Shown here: piece after piece, positions 7,565-19,313 of the stretch
How the letters are laid out: every line of letters starts with the position of its first letter
Position numbering within the stretch: the first letter of the stretch is position 1
Assembly (NCBI RefSeq): GCF_014650455.1
Contig: NZ_BMUZ01000013.1
Coordinates: 1-64,000 of the forward strand
DNA length: 64,000 nt
Direction: 5' to 3'
Origin: Streptomyces xanthochromogenes
Lineage (GTDB): Bacteria; Actinomycetota; Actinomycetes; Streptomycetales; Streptomycetaceae
Notes under the pieces: generated by a model
The model's input: only the letters and a program-made list of their open reading frames with translations
What the model was told of the DNA's origin: nothing
Databases searched by the model: none
Translations under genes and position numbers: made by a program

Positions 7565-9571
7565 ATGACCCAAGAAGCTGGGCGCAAGACGTCCTGGGGC
7601 GGCCGGCTGCTCCAGGACGGGGCGCCCGGCGGTCCGGTGCTGCGCCTCGTCGTGCGCTGGCTGCGGCGTCCGCTGCTGCCCGCCGCACGGCTGTGGCGTC
7701 GCAACATCCAGCTCCGGGTGGTCGCGGCCACCTTGCTGATGTCACTGGGCGTGGTCGTGCTGCTCGGCTTCGTGGTGATCGGGGCGGTACGCAACGGCCT
7801 GCTCGACACCAAGGAGAAGGCGGCCGAGAGCCAGTCCGCGGGCGGCTTCGCGGTCGCCAAGGACAAGGCCGGCAGCCCGGTCTCGGCCGGTGACGACACC
7901 GCTTCGGGCGGTCGTGGCTCCGGCTCGTCGGTGAGCTGGCGCAACGATCTGGTGACCCAGCTCGCCAGCAGTGGCCAGGGCGCGTTCTACGTCGTCGCCC
8001 TGGGCTCGGCGTCCTCCGACTCGGACTCGGCGTCCAGCAACCGGGGCCCGCGCGCCTCCGGATACGTCGACCCCCGCGCCAGTGTTCCGCAGAGCCTGCG
8101 CGACAGCGTCGACGAGGGTACGGGTGCCTTCAAGACGTACACCTCGATCAAGTTCACCGACGGCCAGGAGGCCGAGCCCGGGCTCGTGGTGGGCACCCGG
8201 CTCAAGGACGTCGACGGGCAGTCCTACCAGCTCTACTACCTCTTCCCGCTGGTGCAGGAGGAGAAGTCGCTCACCCTGGTCAAGACGACGCTGGCGACCG
8301 CGGGGCTGTTCGTCGTGGTGCTGCTCGGGGCGATCGCCTGGCTCGTCGTGCGGCAGGTGGTCACGCCGGTGCGCATGGCGGCCGGAGTCGCCGAGCGGCT
8401 CTCCACGGGCGTGCTCAGAGAGCGGATGAAGGTCACCGGCGAGGACGACATCGCCCGGCTCGGCGAGGCCTTCAACAAGATGGCACAGAACCTCCAGGTC
8501 AAGATCAACCAGCTGGAGGAGCTGTCGCGGATGCAGCGGCGATTCGTCTCCGACGTCTCGCACGAGCTGCGCACCCCCCTGACGACCGTACGGATGGCGG
8601 CCGACGTCATCCACGAGGCGCGCGTCGACTTCGATCCGGTGACGGCACGCTCGGCCGAGCTGCTCGCCGGACAGCTCGACCGCTTCGAGTCGTTGCTCGC
8701 CGACCTCCTGGAGATCAGCCGGTTCGACGCGGGCGCGGCCGCGCTGGAGGCCGAGCCGATAGACCTGCGTGAGGTCGTACGCCGTGTCATCGAGGGTGCC
8801 GAGCCGCTCGCCGAGCGCAAGGGCACCCGGATACGGGTGGCCGGCGACGAACAGCCCGTGGTCGCCGAGGCGGATGCCCGCCGAGTCGAGCGGGTACTGC
8901 GCAACCTGGTGGTCAACGCCGTCGAGCACGGCGAGGGCCGGGACGTCGTGGTGCGCCTCGCGGCGGCCGGTGGCGCTGTCGCCGTCGCCGTGCGGGACTA
9001 CGGCGTCGGGCTCAAGCCCGGCGAGGCGACCCGGGTGTTCAACCGGTTCTGGCGGGCCGATCCGGCGCGGGCCCGTACCACCGGCGGTACCGGGCTCGGC
9101 CTGTCGATCGCCGTCGAGGACGCGCGACTGCACGGCGGCTGGCTGCAGGCCTGGGGCGAGCCCGGCGGGGGTTCCCAGTTCCGGCTGACCCTGCCCCGCA
9201 CCGCCGACGAGCCGCTGCGGGGATCGCCGATACCGCTGGAGCCCGAGGACTCACGGGCCGCCCGTGAGCGGGCCAAGGCCGAAGCCGGGTCCTCAGGGGC
9301 CCAGGGCAACCGGCTCTCCACCGTGCCGATACCCCGACTGGACCGCTCCGCGCTGCCGGTGCCGCCCACGGCCCCGGCACGCCCGCACACCTCGGGCCCG
9401 GCCGCCAGCCCCGCCGGACTGCCCGGCGGTGGCGGTGGTGGCCGGGTGGTGGCACGTCGACCCGAGACGGAGCCGGGCGCGCGTACGGGGGCGGCGCGTG
9501 AGGACGGCACGGCGGACCCAGAGCGCTTCGTCGAAACGACTGACCAGGAGGGATCGGCCCGTGGGCGCTGA
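7565..9571 (+). CDS. mtrB: Sensor histidine kinase MtrB
   Basis: MtrB is the membrane histidine kinase partner of MtrA. The 668-residue protein has TM1 at about 52-75, an extracytoplasmic sensor region of about 160 residues, TM2 at about 241-263, a HAMP domain, and the H-box VSHELRTPLTT with phospho-acceptor His333. N, G1 and G2 ATP-binding boxes follow (NLVVNAVEHG, DYGVGL, GGTGLGLSI). A disordered Pro/Arg-rich tail of about 120 residues closes it. The ATG lies 1 nt after the mtrA stop. The tail overlaps the start of lpqB by 11 nt, so mtrA, mtrB and lpqB form one translationally coupled operon. Confidence 0.95.
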   Translation: MTQEAGRKTSWGGRLLQDGAPGGPVLRLVVRWLRRPLLPAARLWRRNIQLRVVAATLLMSLGVVVLLGFVVIGAVRNGLLDTKEKAAESQSAGGFAVAKDKAGSPVSAGDDTASGGRGSGSSVSWRNDLVTQLASSGQGAFYVVALGSASSDSDSASSNRGPRASGYVDPRASVPQSLRDSVDEGTGAFKTYTSIKFTDGQEAEPGLVVGTRLKDVDGQSYQLYYLFPLVQEEKSLTLVKTTLATAGLFVVVLLGAIAWLVVRQVVTPVRMAAGVAERLSTGVLRERMKVTGEDDIARLGEAFNKMAQNLQVKINQLEELSRMQRRFVSDVSHELRTPLTTVRMAADVIHEARVDFDPVTARSAELLAGQLDRFESLLADLLEISRFDAGAAALEAEPIDLREVVRRVIEGAEPLAERKGTRIRVAGDEQPVVAEADARRVERVLRNLVVNAVEHGEGRDVVVRLAAAGGAVAVAVRDYGVGLKPGEATRVFNRFWRADPARARTTGGTGLGLSIAVEDARLHGGWLQAWGEPGGGSQFRLTLPRTADEPLRGSPIPLEPEDSRAARERAKAEAGSSGAQGNRLSTVPIPRLDRSALPVPPTAPARPHTSGPAASPAGLPGGGGGGRVVARRPETEPGARTGAAREDGTADPERFVETTDQEGSARGR

Positions 9572-11477
9572 CCGGGGGAGAGCCCGCGGCAAACTGCTGG
9601 GGGCGGTGGTCGTCCTCGGCTGCGGCTCGCTGCTCGTGTCGGGCTGCGCGTCCATGCCGAGCAGCGGCGATGTGCACTCGGTCTCGGCGTCCCAGCGCGC
9701 CGACTCGCAGGTGCAGGTGTACGCCGTGCCGCCGCGGCCGGGCGCCGAGCCCAACGAGATCGTCTCGGGCTTCCTGGAAGCCATGACCAGTGACGACCCC
9801 CAGTTCGCGATGGCCCGCCAGTATCTGACGCCGAAAGCGGCGATGGACTGGCGGGCGACCACGGTCACGGTCCTGGCCGACGGCCCCGACCCGCAGCCCA
9901 ACCGCTCGGCCGACCGGGGCGCGGACGCGAACGGCTTCACCTTCACGGTGTCCGGCAAGCCCGTCGCCCTCGTCGACAAGCAGCACGCCTACCAGCCGTT
10001 CAAGCCTCAGGACACGTACAGCCAGACCATCCACCTGGTCCGCCAGAGCGGCGCCGACGGTACGGGTCGTGAGTGGCGCATCGACGCGCTGCCGGAGGGG
10101 TTGCTGCTCGGCCAGTCCGACTTCCAGCGCATCTACCGGTCCGTCAACAAGTACTACTTCGCGATGGGCCAGGACCGCCTGGTCGCCGACCCGGTGTACA
10201 TGCGGCTGCGCACCGACCCCGTGACGCAGATGAACCTGATCACGCAGACGGTGCAGTCCGTCCTGGACGGCCCGACGAGCTGGCTCGAACCGGTGGTCTC
10301 GTCGAAGTTCCCCTCGGGGACGGCGCTGAAGGGCGACACCAAGTCCCTCGCCCTGGACGACCGCAACGCCCTGAAGGTGCCGCTGAACGAGCGTGCCTCC
10401 AACGCCGGCGAGGCGCAGTGCAAGCGCATGGCGGCCCAAATCCTCTTCACGCTGCGGGACTTGACGACCACGCGGGTCGGTCAGGTGGAGCTCGACCGGG
10501 CCAACGGCTCCCAGCTGTGTGTGCTCAGCGGCGATCAGGCCGAGACGTACGCGCCGGACCGCATGTCGACCAGTCCCGGCCAGTACTTCGTCGACGCGGG
10601 CGGCCATGTCGAGCGGATGCGGGCCGACGCGGGCGGCTCGGACAGCTCGGGCGGCAGCACGGACGGCACCGACTCCGCGGACGGTTCGGACGCCTCGGTG
10701 GTGACCGAGCCGGTGCAGGGTCCGTTCGGCAAGGGCGAGCAGCAGGTGCGTACCGTCGCGGTCTCGCGGGACGAGAAGCGCGCGGCCGGGGTGTCGGCGG
10801 ACGGCAAGTCCCTGCTCGTGGCCCCGCTCGCAGCCGATGGCGCCCTGGCGCGTACGCAGGTGACCAGCGACGACAAGGACGCGAAGGACGGCGGCCTCTC
10901 GGCGCCGAGCTGGGACGGGCGAGGCGACCTGTGGGTGGCCGACCGCAACGCCGCCAAGCCGCGGCTGCTGCGCCTCGTGCAGGGTGCGGGGGGTCCGCAG
11001 ACGGTCGACGTCGCCGGTCTCAACGGCGGGCGCATCGAGCAGGTGCGGATGTCGGTGGACGGGGTGCGCGCCGCGCTGCTCGTGTCCGACGGCACCCACA
11101 CGACGCTGCGGATCGGCCGGGTCGAGCGGAGCGGCGAGGGCGACAAGAGCGTGGTCTCGGTGGTCGAACTGCGCCCCGGGGCACCGCAGATGGAGGACGT
11201 GACGGCCGTGTCGTGGGCCGGGCGCAGCCGTCTCGTGGTGGTCGGCAAGGAGATCGGCGGCGTCTCGCAGCAGCTGCGCTATGTGCAGACGGACGGGTCC
11301 ACGTCGGCCTCCGGCACCCTGCCGAGCGTCAACAAGGTCACGGACGTGGCCGCCACCGACGACGACCGGATGCCGCTGGTGGCGCACTCGCAGGAGGACG
11401 GCATCGTCCGGCTGCCGCCCGGAGCGAACTGGCGCACGGCCGTCAAGAAGGGCTCGGCGCCCGCCTATCCGGGCTAG
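9561..11477 (+). CDS. lpqB: Lipoprotein LpqB
   Basis: LpqB is the lipoprotein accessory of the MtrAB system and interacts with the extracytoplasmic part of MtrB in actinobacteria. The 638-residue product begins with a signal peptide and lipobox ending VSGC, with Cys29 as the lipidated residue. A GerMN domain follows (about 80-330), then a beta-propeller-like C-terminal region of short repeated blades. The GTG at 9561 has AGGAGG 9 nt upstream. The first 11 nt overlap mtrB. Gene order mtrA-mtrB-lpqB is the conserved actinobacterial arrangement. Confidence 0.95.
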   Translation: MGADRGRARGKLLGAVVVLGCGSLLVSGCASMPSSGDVHSVSASQRADSQVQVYAVPPRPGAEPNEIVSGFLEAMTSDDPQFAMARQYLTPKAAMDWRATTVTVLADGPDPQPNRSADRGADANGFTFTVSGKPVALVDKQHAYQPFKPQDTYSQTIHLVRQSGADGTGREWRIDALPEGLLLGQSDFQRIYRSVNKYYFAMGQDRLVADPVYMRLRTDPVTQMNLITQTVQSVLDGPTSWLEPVVSSKFPSGTALKGDTKSLALDDRNALKVPLNERASNAGEAQCKRMAAQILFTLRDLTTTRVGQVELDRANGSQLCVLSGDQAETYAPDRMSTSPGQYFVDAGGHVERMRADAGGSDSSGGSTDGTDSADGSDASVVTEPVQGPFGKGEQQVRTVAVSRDEKRAAGVSADGKSLLVAPLAADGALARTQVTSDDKDAKDGGLSAPSWDGRGDLWVADRNAAKPRLLRLVQGAGGPQTVDVAGLNGGRIEQVRMSVDGVRAALLVSDGTHTTLRIGRVERSGEGDKSVVSVVELRPGAPQMEDVTAVSWAGRSRLVVVGKEIGGVSQQLRYVQTDGSTSASGTLPSVNKVTDVAATDDDRMPLVAHSQEDGIVRLPPGANWRTAVKKGSAPAYPG

Positions 11478-11545
11478 TCACGGGCCTGGGGACGGGTTGT
11501 CCACAGGGGTGGCGGCTGACCGCTCGCGTCGGCACAGTGGAGGCC

Positions 11546-12394
11546 ATGCGGGGGTGGTGGCGGGAGTTCTCCGGCCTTGTGCTGCCGACTGCGTGCGGCG
11601 GCTGCGGCAGGCCGCGTACGGCGCTGTGCGCGCGGTGCAGGGCGGCGCTGCTCGGGGCGCCCGCGTGCCGGGTGCGCCCGGCACCGGAGCCCGCCGGGCT
11701 GCCCGCCGTGTACGCGGCCGCGCCCTACGAGGACGCGGTGCGCGCGGTGCTGCTCGGCCACAAGGAGCGGGGCGCGCTCGGTCTCGCCGGGGTGCTCGGT
11801 CAGGCACTCGCCGGAGCGGCGCGGGCGGCCGCGGCTCCTTGCGGACGGGGGCCGTTGCTCCTGGTCCCGGTGCCGTCGTCGCGGCGTGCGGTACGGGCCC
11901 GCGGGCACGACGCGACCCGGCGCATCGCGCTTGCCGCGGCCGGTGAGCTGCGGCGGAGCGGAACGGACGCCCGGGTCGCCGCGGTCCTGCGCCAGCGCCG
12001 CACGGTGGCCGACCAGGCGGGCCTCAGCGCCTCTCAGCGGCTCCGGAATCTGTCGGGGGCCCTGATGGTGGCAGGCGGTGGCGTACGGCTCCTGGAGGGC
12101 GGCCAGGTGGTCCTGGTGGACGATCTGATGACCACCGGAGCATCCCTTGCGGAAGCGGCGCGTGTGATCCGGGCAGCCGGGGTAGGCGGTCGGGACAGGA
12201 ACGCTCCGGAGGGAGATGGGTGCCCTGGGCAGGGAGATGGATGCCCTGGGCAGGGAATTCCGGCATTTGCTTCGGTGGGGGCTTCGCATCGTCGGCGTGG
12301 GGCCGGTTCGGCCCCGCCGGACGGCGATGTCCGGCGCCCGCTCGCCGCGGTTGTCGCGGCGGCTCCGGAATCGTTCGCAATAAACCGGAACTGA
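11546..12394 (+). CDS. ComF-family phosphoribosyltransferase-like protein with a repeat insertion
   Basis: This 282-residue protein is a ComF/amidophosphoribosyltransferase-like family member. Paired cysteines CGGC (17-20) and CARC (28-31) form the N-terminal zinc knuckle. The PRPP-binding loop VVLVDDLMTTGAS is at 188-200, and a typical C-terminal end APESFAINRN closes it. Between about 213 and 265 there is an extra Gly/Arg-rich stretch with two GDGCPGQ heptads encoded by a 21-bp tandem repeat; ComF proteins normally run almost directly from the PRPP loop to the C-terminal end. ComF is linked to DNA uptake in naturally competent bacteria, but its role in Streptomyces is unknown. It lies 68 nt after lpqB. 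Confidence 0.85.
   Translation: MRGWWREFSGLVLPTACGGCGRPRTALCARCRAALLGAPACRVRPAPEPAGLPAVYAAAPYEDAVRAVLLGHKERGALGLAGVLGQALAGAARAAAAPCGRGPLLLVPVPSSRRAVRARGHDATRRIALAAAGELRRSGTDARVAAVLRQRRTVADQAGLSASQRLRNLSGALMVAGGGVRLLEGGQVVLVDDLMTTGASLAEAARVIRAAGVGGRDRNAPEGDGCPGQGDGCPGQGIPAFASVGASHRRRGAGSAPPDGDVRRPLAAVVAAAPESFAINRN
12211..12252 (+). repeat. 21-bp tandem repeat inside the ComF gene
   Basis: Two copies of a 21-bp unit (12211-12231 and 12232-12252) differ by one base and encode GDGCPGQ twice in the ComF frame. Each holds the palindrome GCCCTGGGC. The same stretch read in another frame gives a 55-codon ORF (12216-12383). Confidence 0.85.
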
Positions 12395-12707
12395 CCGAGA
12401 ACTTGCATCGTTGCAGGTAGTGAGAGGGTGGAAACGCTCCAATGGAGGTACGTGCGGGTAGCGGGTGCCGACAACCGGCCGAGAGAGCTATGTTCGGTTG
12501 TGAGGAATGGCGAAAGCCCGTTCACTTAATGCACGACTGAGCTTCGGCGCGTTTTCACTTACCCCCGAGTTGGTGGGGTGGGGATCTTCTCGACGGGGGA
12601 GGAGGAGGTGATACGTCACCGAGTCCGACGCCCCGGCATACACCGGGGTCTGGTGCAAAAGGGAGCAGCTCCGCAGAGAGCGGAGTGATCCGGGAACGGA
12701 GTTCTGC
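12395..12707. other. 313-bp intergenic region upstream of hpf
   Basis: No gene is visible. The region is less GC-rich than its surroundings near 12480-12550 and probably holds the hpf promoter. Stress-sigma-like pieces can be found (GGGTAG near 12458, GGAAT near 12504), but neither has a well-spaced partner, so no promoter is called. A short imperfect hairpin lies just before the hpf start. Confidence 0.4.
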
Positions 12708-13397
12708 GTGGACATCGTCGTCAAGGGCCGCAAGACCGAGGTGCCCGAGCGGTTCCGCAAGCACGTGGCCGAGAAGCTGAAGCTGGAGAAGATCCAGAAG
12801 CTCGACGGCAAGGTAATCAGCCTCGACGTCGAGGTGTCCAAGGAACACAACCCGCGGCAGGCGGACCGCTCGGACCGGGTGGAGATCACCCTCCACTCGC
12901 GAGGCCCGGTGATCCGTGCGGAGGCGGCGGCGGCAGACCCCTACGCGGCGCTCGATCTGGCGACCGGCAAGCTGGAGGCGCGGCTGCGCAAGCAGCACGA
13001 CAAGCGCTACACGCGCCGTGGCAACGGCCGGCTCTCGGCCGCCGAGGTCGTCGACGCCGTGCCGGGTGTGGCGTCGCTGAACGGAAACGGCGAGCTTGTG
13101 GACACTTCGGAGGAAGACCGCATCCCCACCACCAGGATCGGCTCGCTCGAAGTGAAGGGCGAAGGACCGCTGGTGGTCCGCGAGAAGACGCACACGGCAG
13201 CCGCGATGACGCTCGACCAGGCTCTCTACGAGATGGAGCTGGTCGGGCACGACTTCTACCTGTTCGTCGACTCGGAGACGAAGAACCCCAGTGTCGTCTA
13301 CCGGCGGCACGCCTACGACTACGGCGTCATCCACCTGGAGACCGACCCGCTCGCCGGCGAGGACGCGAGCGGTGCGGGCGGTGCGCTGGGCGGCTGA
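12708..13397 (+). CDS. hpf: Long-form ribosome hibernation promoting factor
   Basis: HPF binds the 30S subunit in stationary phase and, in its long form, joins 70S ribosomes into inactive 100S dimers. The 229-residue product has the N-terminal HPF/RaiA domain (about 1-105, starting MDIVVKGRKTEVPE) and a linker. The C-terminal dimerisation domain (about 165-222) contains FYLFVDSETKNPSVVYRRHAYDYG, read in two parts. The GTG start is preceded by an ACGGAG element. The gene is monocistronic, with a strong hairpin about 80 bp downstream. Expression is probably growth-phase or stress dependent. Confidence 0.95.
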   Translation: MDIVVKGRKTEVPERFRKHVAEKLKLEKIQKLDGKVISLDVEVSKEHNPRQADRSDRVEITLHSRGPVIRAEAAAADPYAALDLATGKLEARLRKQHDKRYTRRGNGRLSAAEVVDAVPGVASLNGNGELVDTSEEDRIPTTRIGSLEVKGEGPLVVREKTHTAAAMTLDQALYEMELVGHDFYLFVDSETKNPSVVYRRHAYDYGVIHLETDPLAGEDASGAGGALGG

Positions 13398-13479
13398 CCC
13401 CGGCCGGAAGGATCACGGATCGACCCGCAGGGCGGGCGCGCTGAACGGCTGAGGACGGCGCGCCGTACCAACGGATGAC

Positions 13480-13516
13480 GGTGCCCCTGGAGCGCGTGTG
13501 CGCCCCCAGGGGCACC
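13480..13516 (+). terminator. Hairpin terminator after hpf
   Basis: An 11-bp stem (GGTGCCCCTGG at 13480-13490, CCAGGGGCACC at 13506-13516) encloses a second stem GCGC-GTGT-GCGC (13492-13503). No U-tract follows, which is usual for Streptomyces terminators. Confidence 0.65.
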
Positions 13517-13647
13517 ACCGTGCGACCACTGGACCACCTTTCTGTCGGCCGGGCATGAAATCATGGCGTCGCACGCCAACCGCAGCTCCCTGGAGCGTGG
13601 TTGGTGCAGCACACCAACGCGGGCCACGGCCTTCAGGGGGAGGAACG

Positions 13648-14406
13648 ATGGCGGACAGCTTCGGTCCGGTGCACGACGGTTCCCATGCCGACAGCCGGAA
13701 CGGGGGGGACCGCGACAGCGGCATGGACACGGGCGGCTCCCGCAAGGAGCCGATCCGGGTCCTGGTGGTGGACGACCACGCCCTCTTCCGCCGGGGGCTC
13801 GAGATCGTGCTGGCCGCCGAGGAGGACATCCAGGTCGTCGGCGAGGCCGGAGACGGTGCGGAAGCGGTGGACAAGGCGGCCGACCTGTTGCCGGACATCG
13901 TGCTGATGGACGTACGGATGCCCCGGCGCGGCGGTATCGAGGCCTGCACCTCCATCAAGGAGGTGGCACCCAGCGCGAAGATCATCATGCTGACCATCAG
14001 CGACGAGGAGGCGGACCTCTACGACGCGATCAAGGCGGGGGCGACGGGCTATCTCCTCAAGGAGATCTCCACCGACGAGGTGGCGACCGCGATCCGCGCG
14101 GTCGCCGACGGCCAGTCGCAGATCAGCCCCTCGATGGCCTCCAAGCTGCTCACCGAGTTCAAGTCGATGATCCAGCGCACCGACGAGCGTCGCCTGGTGC
14201 CCGCGCCCCGGCTCACCGAGCGTGAGCTGGAGGTGCTCAAGCTGGTGGCCACGGGCATGAACAACCGTGACATCGCCAAGGAGTTGTTCATCTCCGAGAA
14301 CACCGTGAAGAACCATGTGCGCAACATCCTGGAGAAGCTCCAGCTGCACTCCAGGATGGAGGCGGTGGTCTACGCGATGCGCGAGAAGATCCTGGAGATC
14401 AGGTAG
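13648..14406 (+). CDS. NarL/FixJ-type response regulator (orphan)
   Basis: This 252-residue response regulator has a 34-residue charged extension, a receiver domain with Asp88 as phospho-acceptor (DIVLMDVRMPRRGG), and a C-terminal LuxR-type HTH. The HTH holds the signature LTERELEVLKLVATGMNNRDIA and the recognition helix SENTVKNHVRNILEK, given here in parts. ATG at 13648 follows a strong GGGGGAGGAACG ribosome site. No histidine kinase gene adjoins it, so it is an orphan regulator whose partner lies elsewhere. Its stop overlaps the 3' end of the convergent glycosylase gene by 8 nt. Confidence 0.92.
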   Translation: MADSFGPVHDGSHADSRNGGDRDSGMDTGGSRKEPIRVLVVDDHALFRRGLEIVLAAEEDIQVVGEAGDGAEAVDKAADLLPDIVLMDVRMPRRGGIEACTSIKEVAPSAKIIMLTISDEEADLYDAIKAGATGYLLKEISTDEVATAIRAVADGQSQISPSMASKLLTEFKSMIQRTDERRLVPAPRLTERELEVLKLVATGMNNRDIAKELFISENTVKNHVRNILEKLQLHSRMEAVVYAMREKILEIR

Positions 14407-15565
14407 CCAGTGCCGAGGTGAGCGCCGCAGCTTCCTGCGGCGACCCGGCCCGCTCGACGCGTACCGCATCGCAGCCCACCCACGTCGCTGCCTCCAACAG
14501 GGCCTGCGCCATGGGCCTTACGGCCTTCGGCGAGGCCAGCGAGACCTGCTTGGCGACCAGGGTGCGGCCCTCACGGGCCGGGTCGACACGGCCGACCAGC
14601 TTGCCGCCGGAGAGCAGCGGCATCGCGAAGTACCCGTGGATCCGCTTGGGTTTGGGGACGTACGCCTCCAGGCGGTGGGTGAAACCGAAGACGCGCTCGG
14701 TGCGGGCGCGGTCCCACACCAGTGAGTCGAACGGCGACAGCAGCGTGGTGCGGTGGCGGCCACGGGGGTCGGTGGCCAGTGCTTCGGGGTCGGCCCAGGC
14801 GGGCTTGCCCCAGCCCTGCACGGTGACCGGCACCAGGCCCGAGTCGGCGACCACGGCGTCGAACTGCTCGGCCTTGAGGCGGTGGTAGTCGGCGATGTCC
14901 GCCCGGGTGCCCACCCCCAGGGACTGGCCGGCGAGCCGCACCAGGCGGCGCAGGCACTCGGTGTCGTCCAGGTCGTCGTGCAGTAGTGCCTCCGGAATGG
15001 CGCGCTCGGCCAGGTCGTAGACCCGCTTCCAGCCGCGCCGCTCGGTGCAGACCACCTCGCCGTACATCAGCGCGCGCTCGACGGCGACCTTGGACGCCGA
15101 CCAGTCCCACCACTCGCCCTTGTTCTTGGCGCCGCCCAAGTCCGTTGCGGTGAGCGGCCCTTCGGCGTGCAGCTGCTTGATCACCTGCTCATAGGCGCCG
15201 TCCGGCAGCTCGTGCCCCCAGTGCGGCCGGGAGCGGTAGGCGCGGCGGCGGAACGCGAAGTGCGGCCACTCCTCGACGGGCAGGATGCATGCCGCGTGCG
15301 ACCAGTACTCGAAGGCGTGGCCACCGCTCCAGTACGCCTCCTCGATGCGCGGGCGGCCGACCGCGCCCAGGCGGGCGTACGGGACGAGCTCGTGCGAGCG
15401 GGCGAGCACGGAGATGGTGTCGAGCTGGACCGCGCCCAGGTGGCGCAACACCCCGCGCACTCCGCCCCGTCGGTCGGCAGCGCCGAGGAAACCCTGGGCG
15501 CGCAGGGCGATCCTGCGGGCCTCGTCGGCGGACAGTTCGGCGGCGGCAGGCGGCAGGCTCGTCAT
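14399..15565 (-). CDS. YcaQ-type winged-helix DNA glycosylase (HTH_42 family)
   Basis: This 388-residue protein is in the HTH_42/YcaQ family, whose studied members (E. coli YcaQ, Streptomyces AlkZ) are DNA glycosylases that unhook interstrand crosslinks or alkylated bases. The N-terminal RRIALRAQGF motif is present. The catalytic-type Gln-x-Asp motif appears as GAVQLDTIS (Gln47, Asp49), the form of the YcaQ branch rather than the QxQ of AlkZ. C-terminal PFDSLVWDRAR and YVPKPKRIHGYF are family hallmarks. ATG at 15565 is chosen by family length; its ribosome site is poor, and TTG 15595 or GTG 15589 are alternatives. It is often annotated only as a winged-helix DNA-binding protein. Confidence 0.85.
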   Translation of the reverse strand: MTSLPPAAAELSADEARRIALRAQGFLGAADRRGGVRGVLRHLGAVQLDTISVLARSHELVPYARLGAVGRPRIEEAYWSGGHAFEYWSHAACILPVEEWPHFAFRRRAYRSRPHWGHELPDGAYEQVIKQLHAEGPLTATDLGGAKNKGEWWDWSASKVAVERALMYGEVVCTERRGWKRVYDLAERAIPEALLHDDLDDTECLRRLVRLAGQSLGVGTRADIADYHRLKAEQFDAVVADSGLVPVTVQGWGKPAWADPEALATDPRGRHRTTLLSPFDSLVWDRARTERVFGFTHRLEAYVPKPKRIHGYFAMPLLSGGKLVGRVDPAREGRTLVAKQVSLASPKAVRPMAQALLEAATWVGCDAVRVERAGSPQEAAALTSALAT

Positions 15566-15607
15566 GCTCCGCACGATAGTGGCCGCCACTGACAACGCGG
15601 GAGGAGG

Positions 15608-16180
15608 TCAGGGCCGCGCGGGCAGGTAGGGCAGCACACCGGGCAGGCCCAGGTCCGCGGGGAGCAGCGAGCCGACCCAGTGGTCGCGGCGGCTGCCCCG
15701 GTGCACGGTCGCCGAGCGCAGCGTGCCCTCCAGGGTGAAGCCGGCCTTCAGGGCGACGGCCCGGGACGCCTCGTTGCCGACCTCCGCGCGCCACTCGAGG
15801 CGGTCGACGGCGGCCGCCTCGAAGGCCCAGCGGGCCACCCGGGTCGCGGCCTCCACCACATAGCCGCGGCCGCGGTGCTCCTTGGTCGCCCAGAAGCCGA
15901 GTTCCGCGCAGCCGGGGCCGCGCCGCGTCACGCTCATCATGGCGACCAGGGCCGAGTCGTCCGCAGTAAGTACTGCGAAGGTGTAGTCGGTGTCGTGGCG
16001 CCAGCCGTCCGGGCCGTAGGAGGAGGTGAAGGCCTCCGCGTGCTCGCGCAGATAGGGCGAGGGGACGGTCGTCCAGCGCTGGATGTCGGCATCCTGACAA
16101 GCCGCGTAGGCGGCGTCGGAATCCTCGGGGCCGACCGGGCGCAGCAGCAGGCGTTCGGTGGTGAGCGTTATGGCTTCCAT
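15608..16180 (-). CDS. GNAT-family N-acetyltransferase
   Basis: This 190-residue protein has the RimJ/RimL-type GNAT fold: N-terminal LTTERLLLRPVGPEDSDA, the acetyl-CoA pyrophosphate loop EHRGRGYVVEA (about residues 115-125), and NEASRAVALKAGFTLEGTLR near the end. Proteins of this group acetylate amino groups of proteins or small molecules, but the substrate cannot be predicted. ATG at 16180 has an AAGGAC-like ribosome site. It lies 42 nt upstream of the glycosylase gene on the same strand and may share its mRNA. It diverges from secA. Confidence 0.88.
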   Translation of the reverse strand: MEAITLTTERLLLRPVGPEDSDAAYAACQDADIQRWTTVPSPYLREHAEAFTSSYGPDGWRHDTDYTFAVLTADDSALVAMMSVTRRGPGCAELGFWATKEHRGRGYVVEAATRVARWAFEAAAVDRLEWRAEVGNEASRAVALKAGFTLEGTLRSATVHRGSRRDHWVGSLLPADLGLPGVLPYLPARP

Positions 16181-16377
16181 CGCCCGATTGTCCTTGCCCA
16201 CGGCTGCGGGAACCACCTCATTTCCCCACCCGCCCGGCACCTTCGGCCGGTCCCGTCCGTTGTCGTAACAGCAGACCTCCCGGCGCGGCCGGGTCCTCGC
16301 ATACGATGACCGTTGCTGTATCCACACCCATAGCCACTCGACCGCGCCAGGCCCGACCGGCAAGGAGACCAACCCCC

Positions 16378-19233
<2,856 letters not shown>

Positions 19234-19279
19234 GCACAAGGGACAGGCGGGCGGCGCAGCCGCCGGCCGTACGTCCAGC

Positions 19280-19310
19280 GGGGCCCGGCACCGGGAAGGT
19301 GCCGGGCCCC
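19280..19310. terminator. Bidirectional hairpin between secA and the Rv3235-family gene
   Basis: A perfect 13-bp stem (19280-19292 with 19298-19310, GGGGCCCGGCACC and its complement) with a 5-nt loop sits between two convergent genes. It could terminate both transcripts; there is no U-tract on either side. Confidence 0.8.
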
Positions 19311-19313
19311 TCG

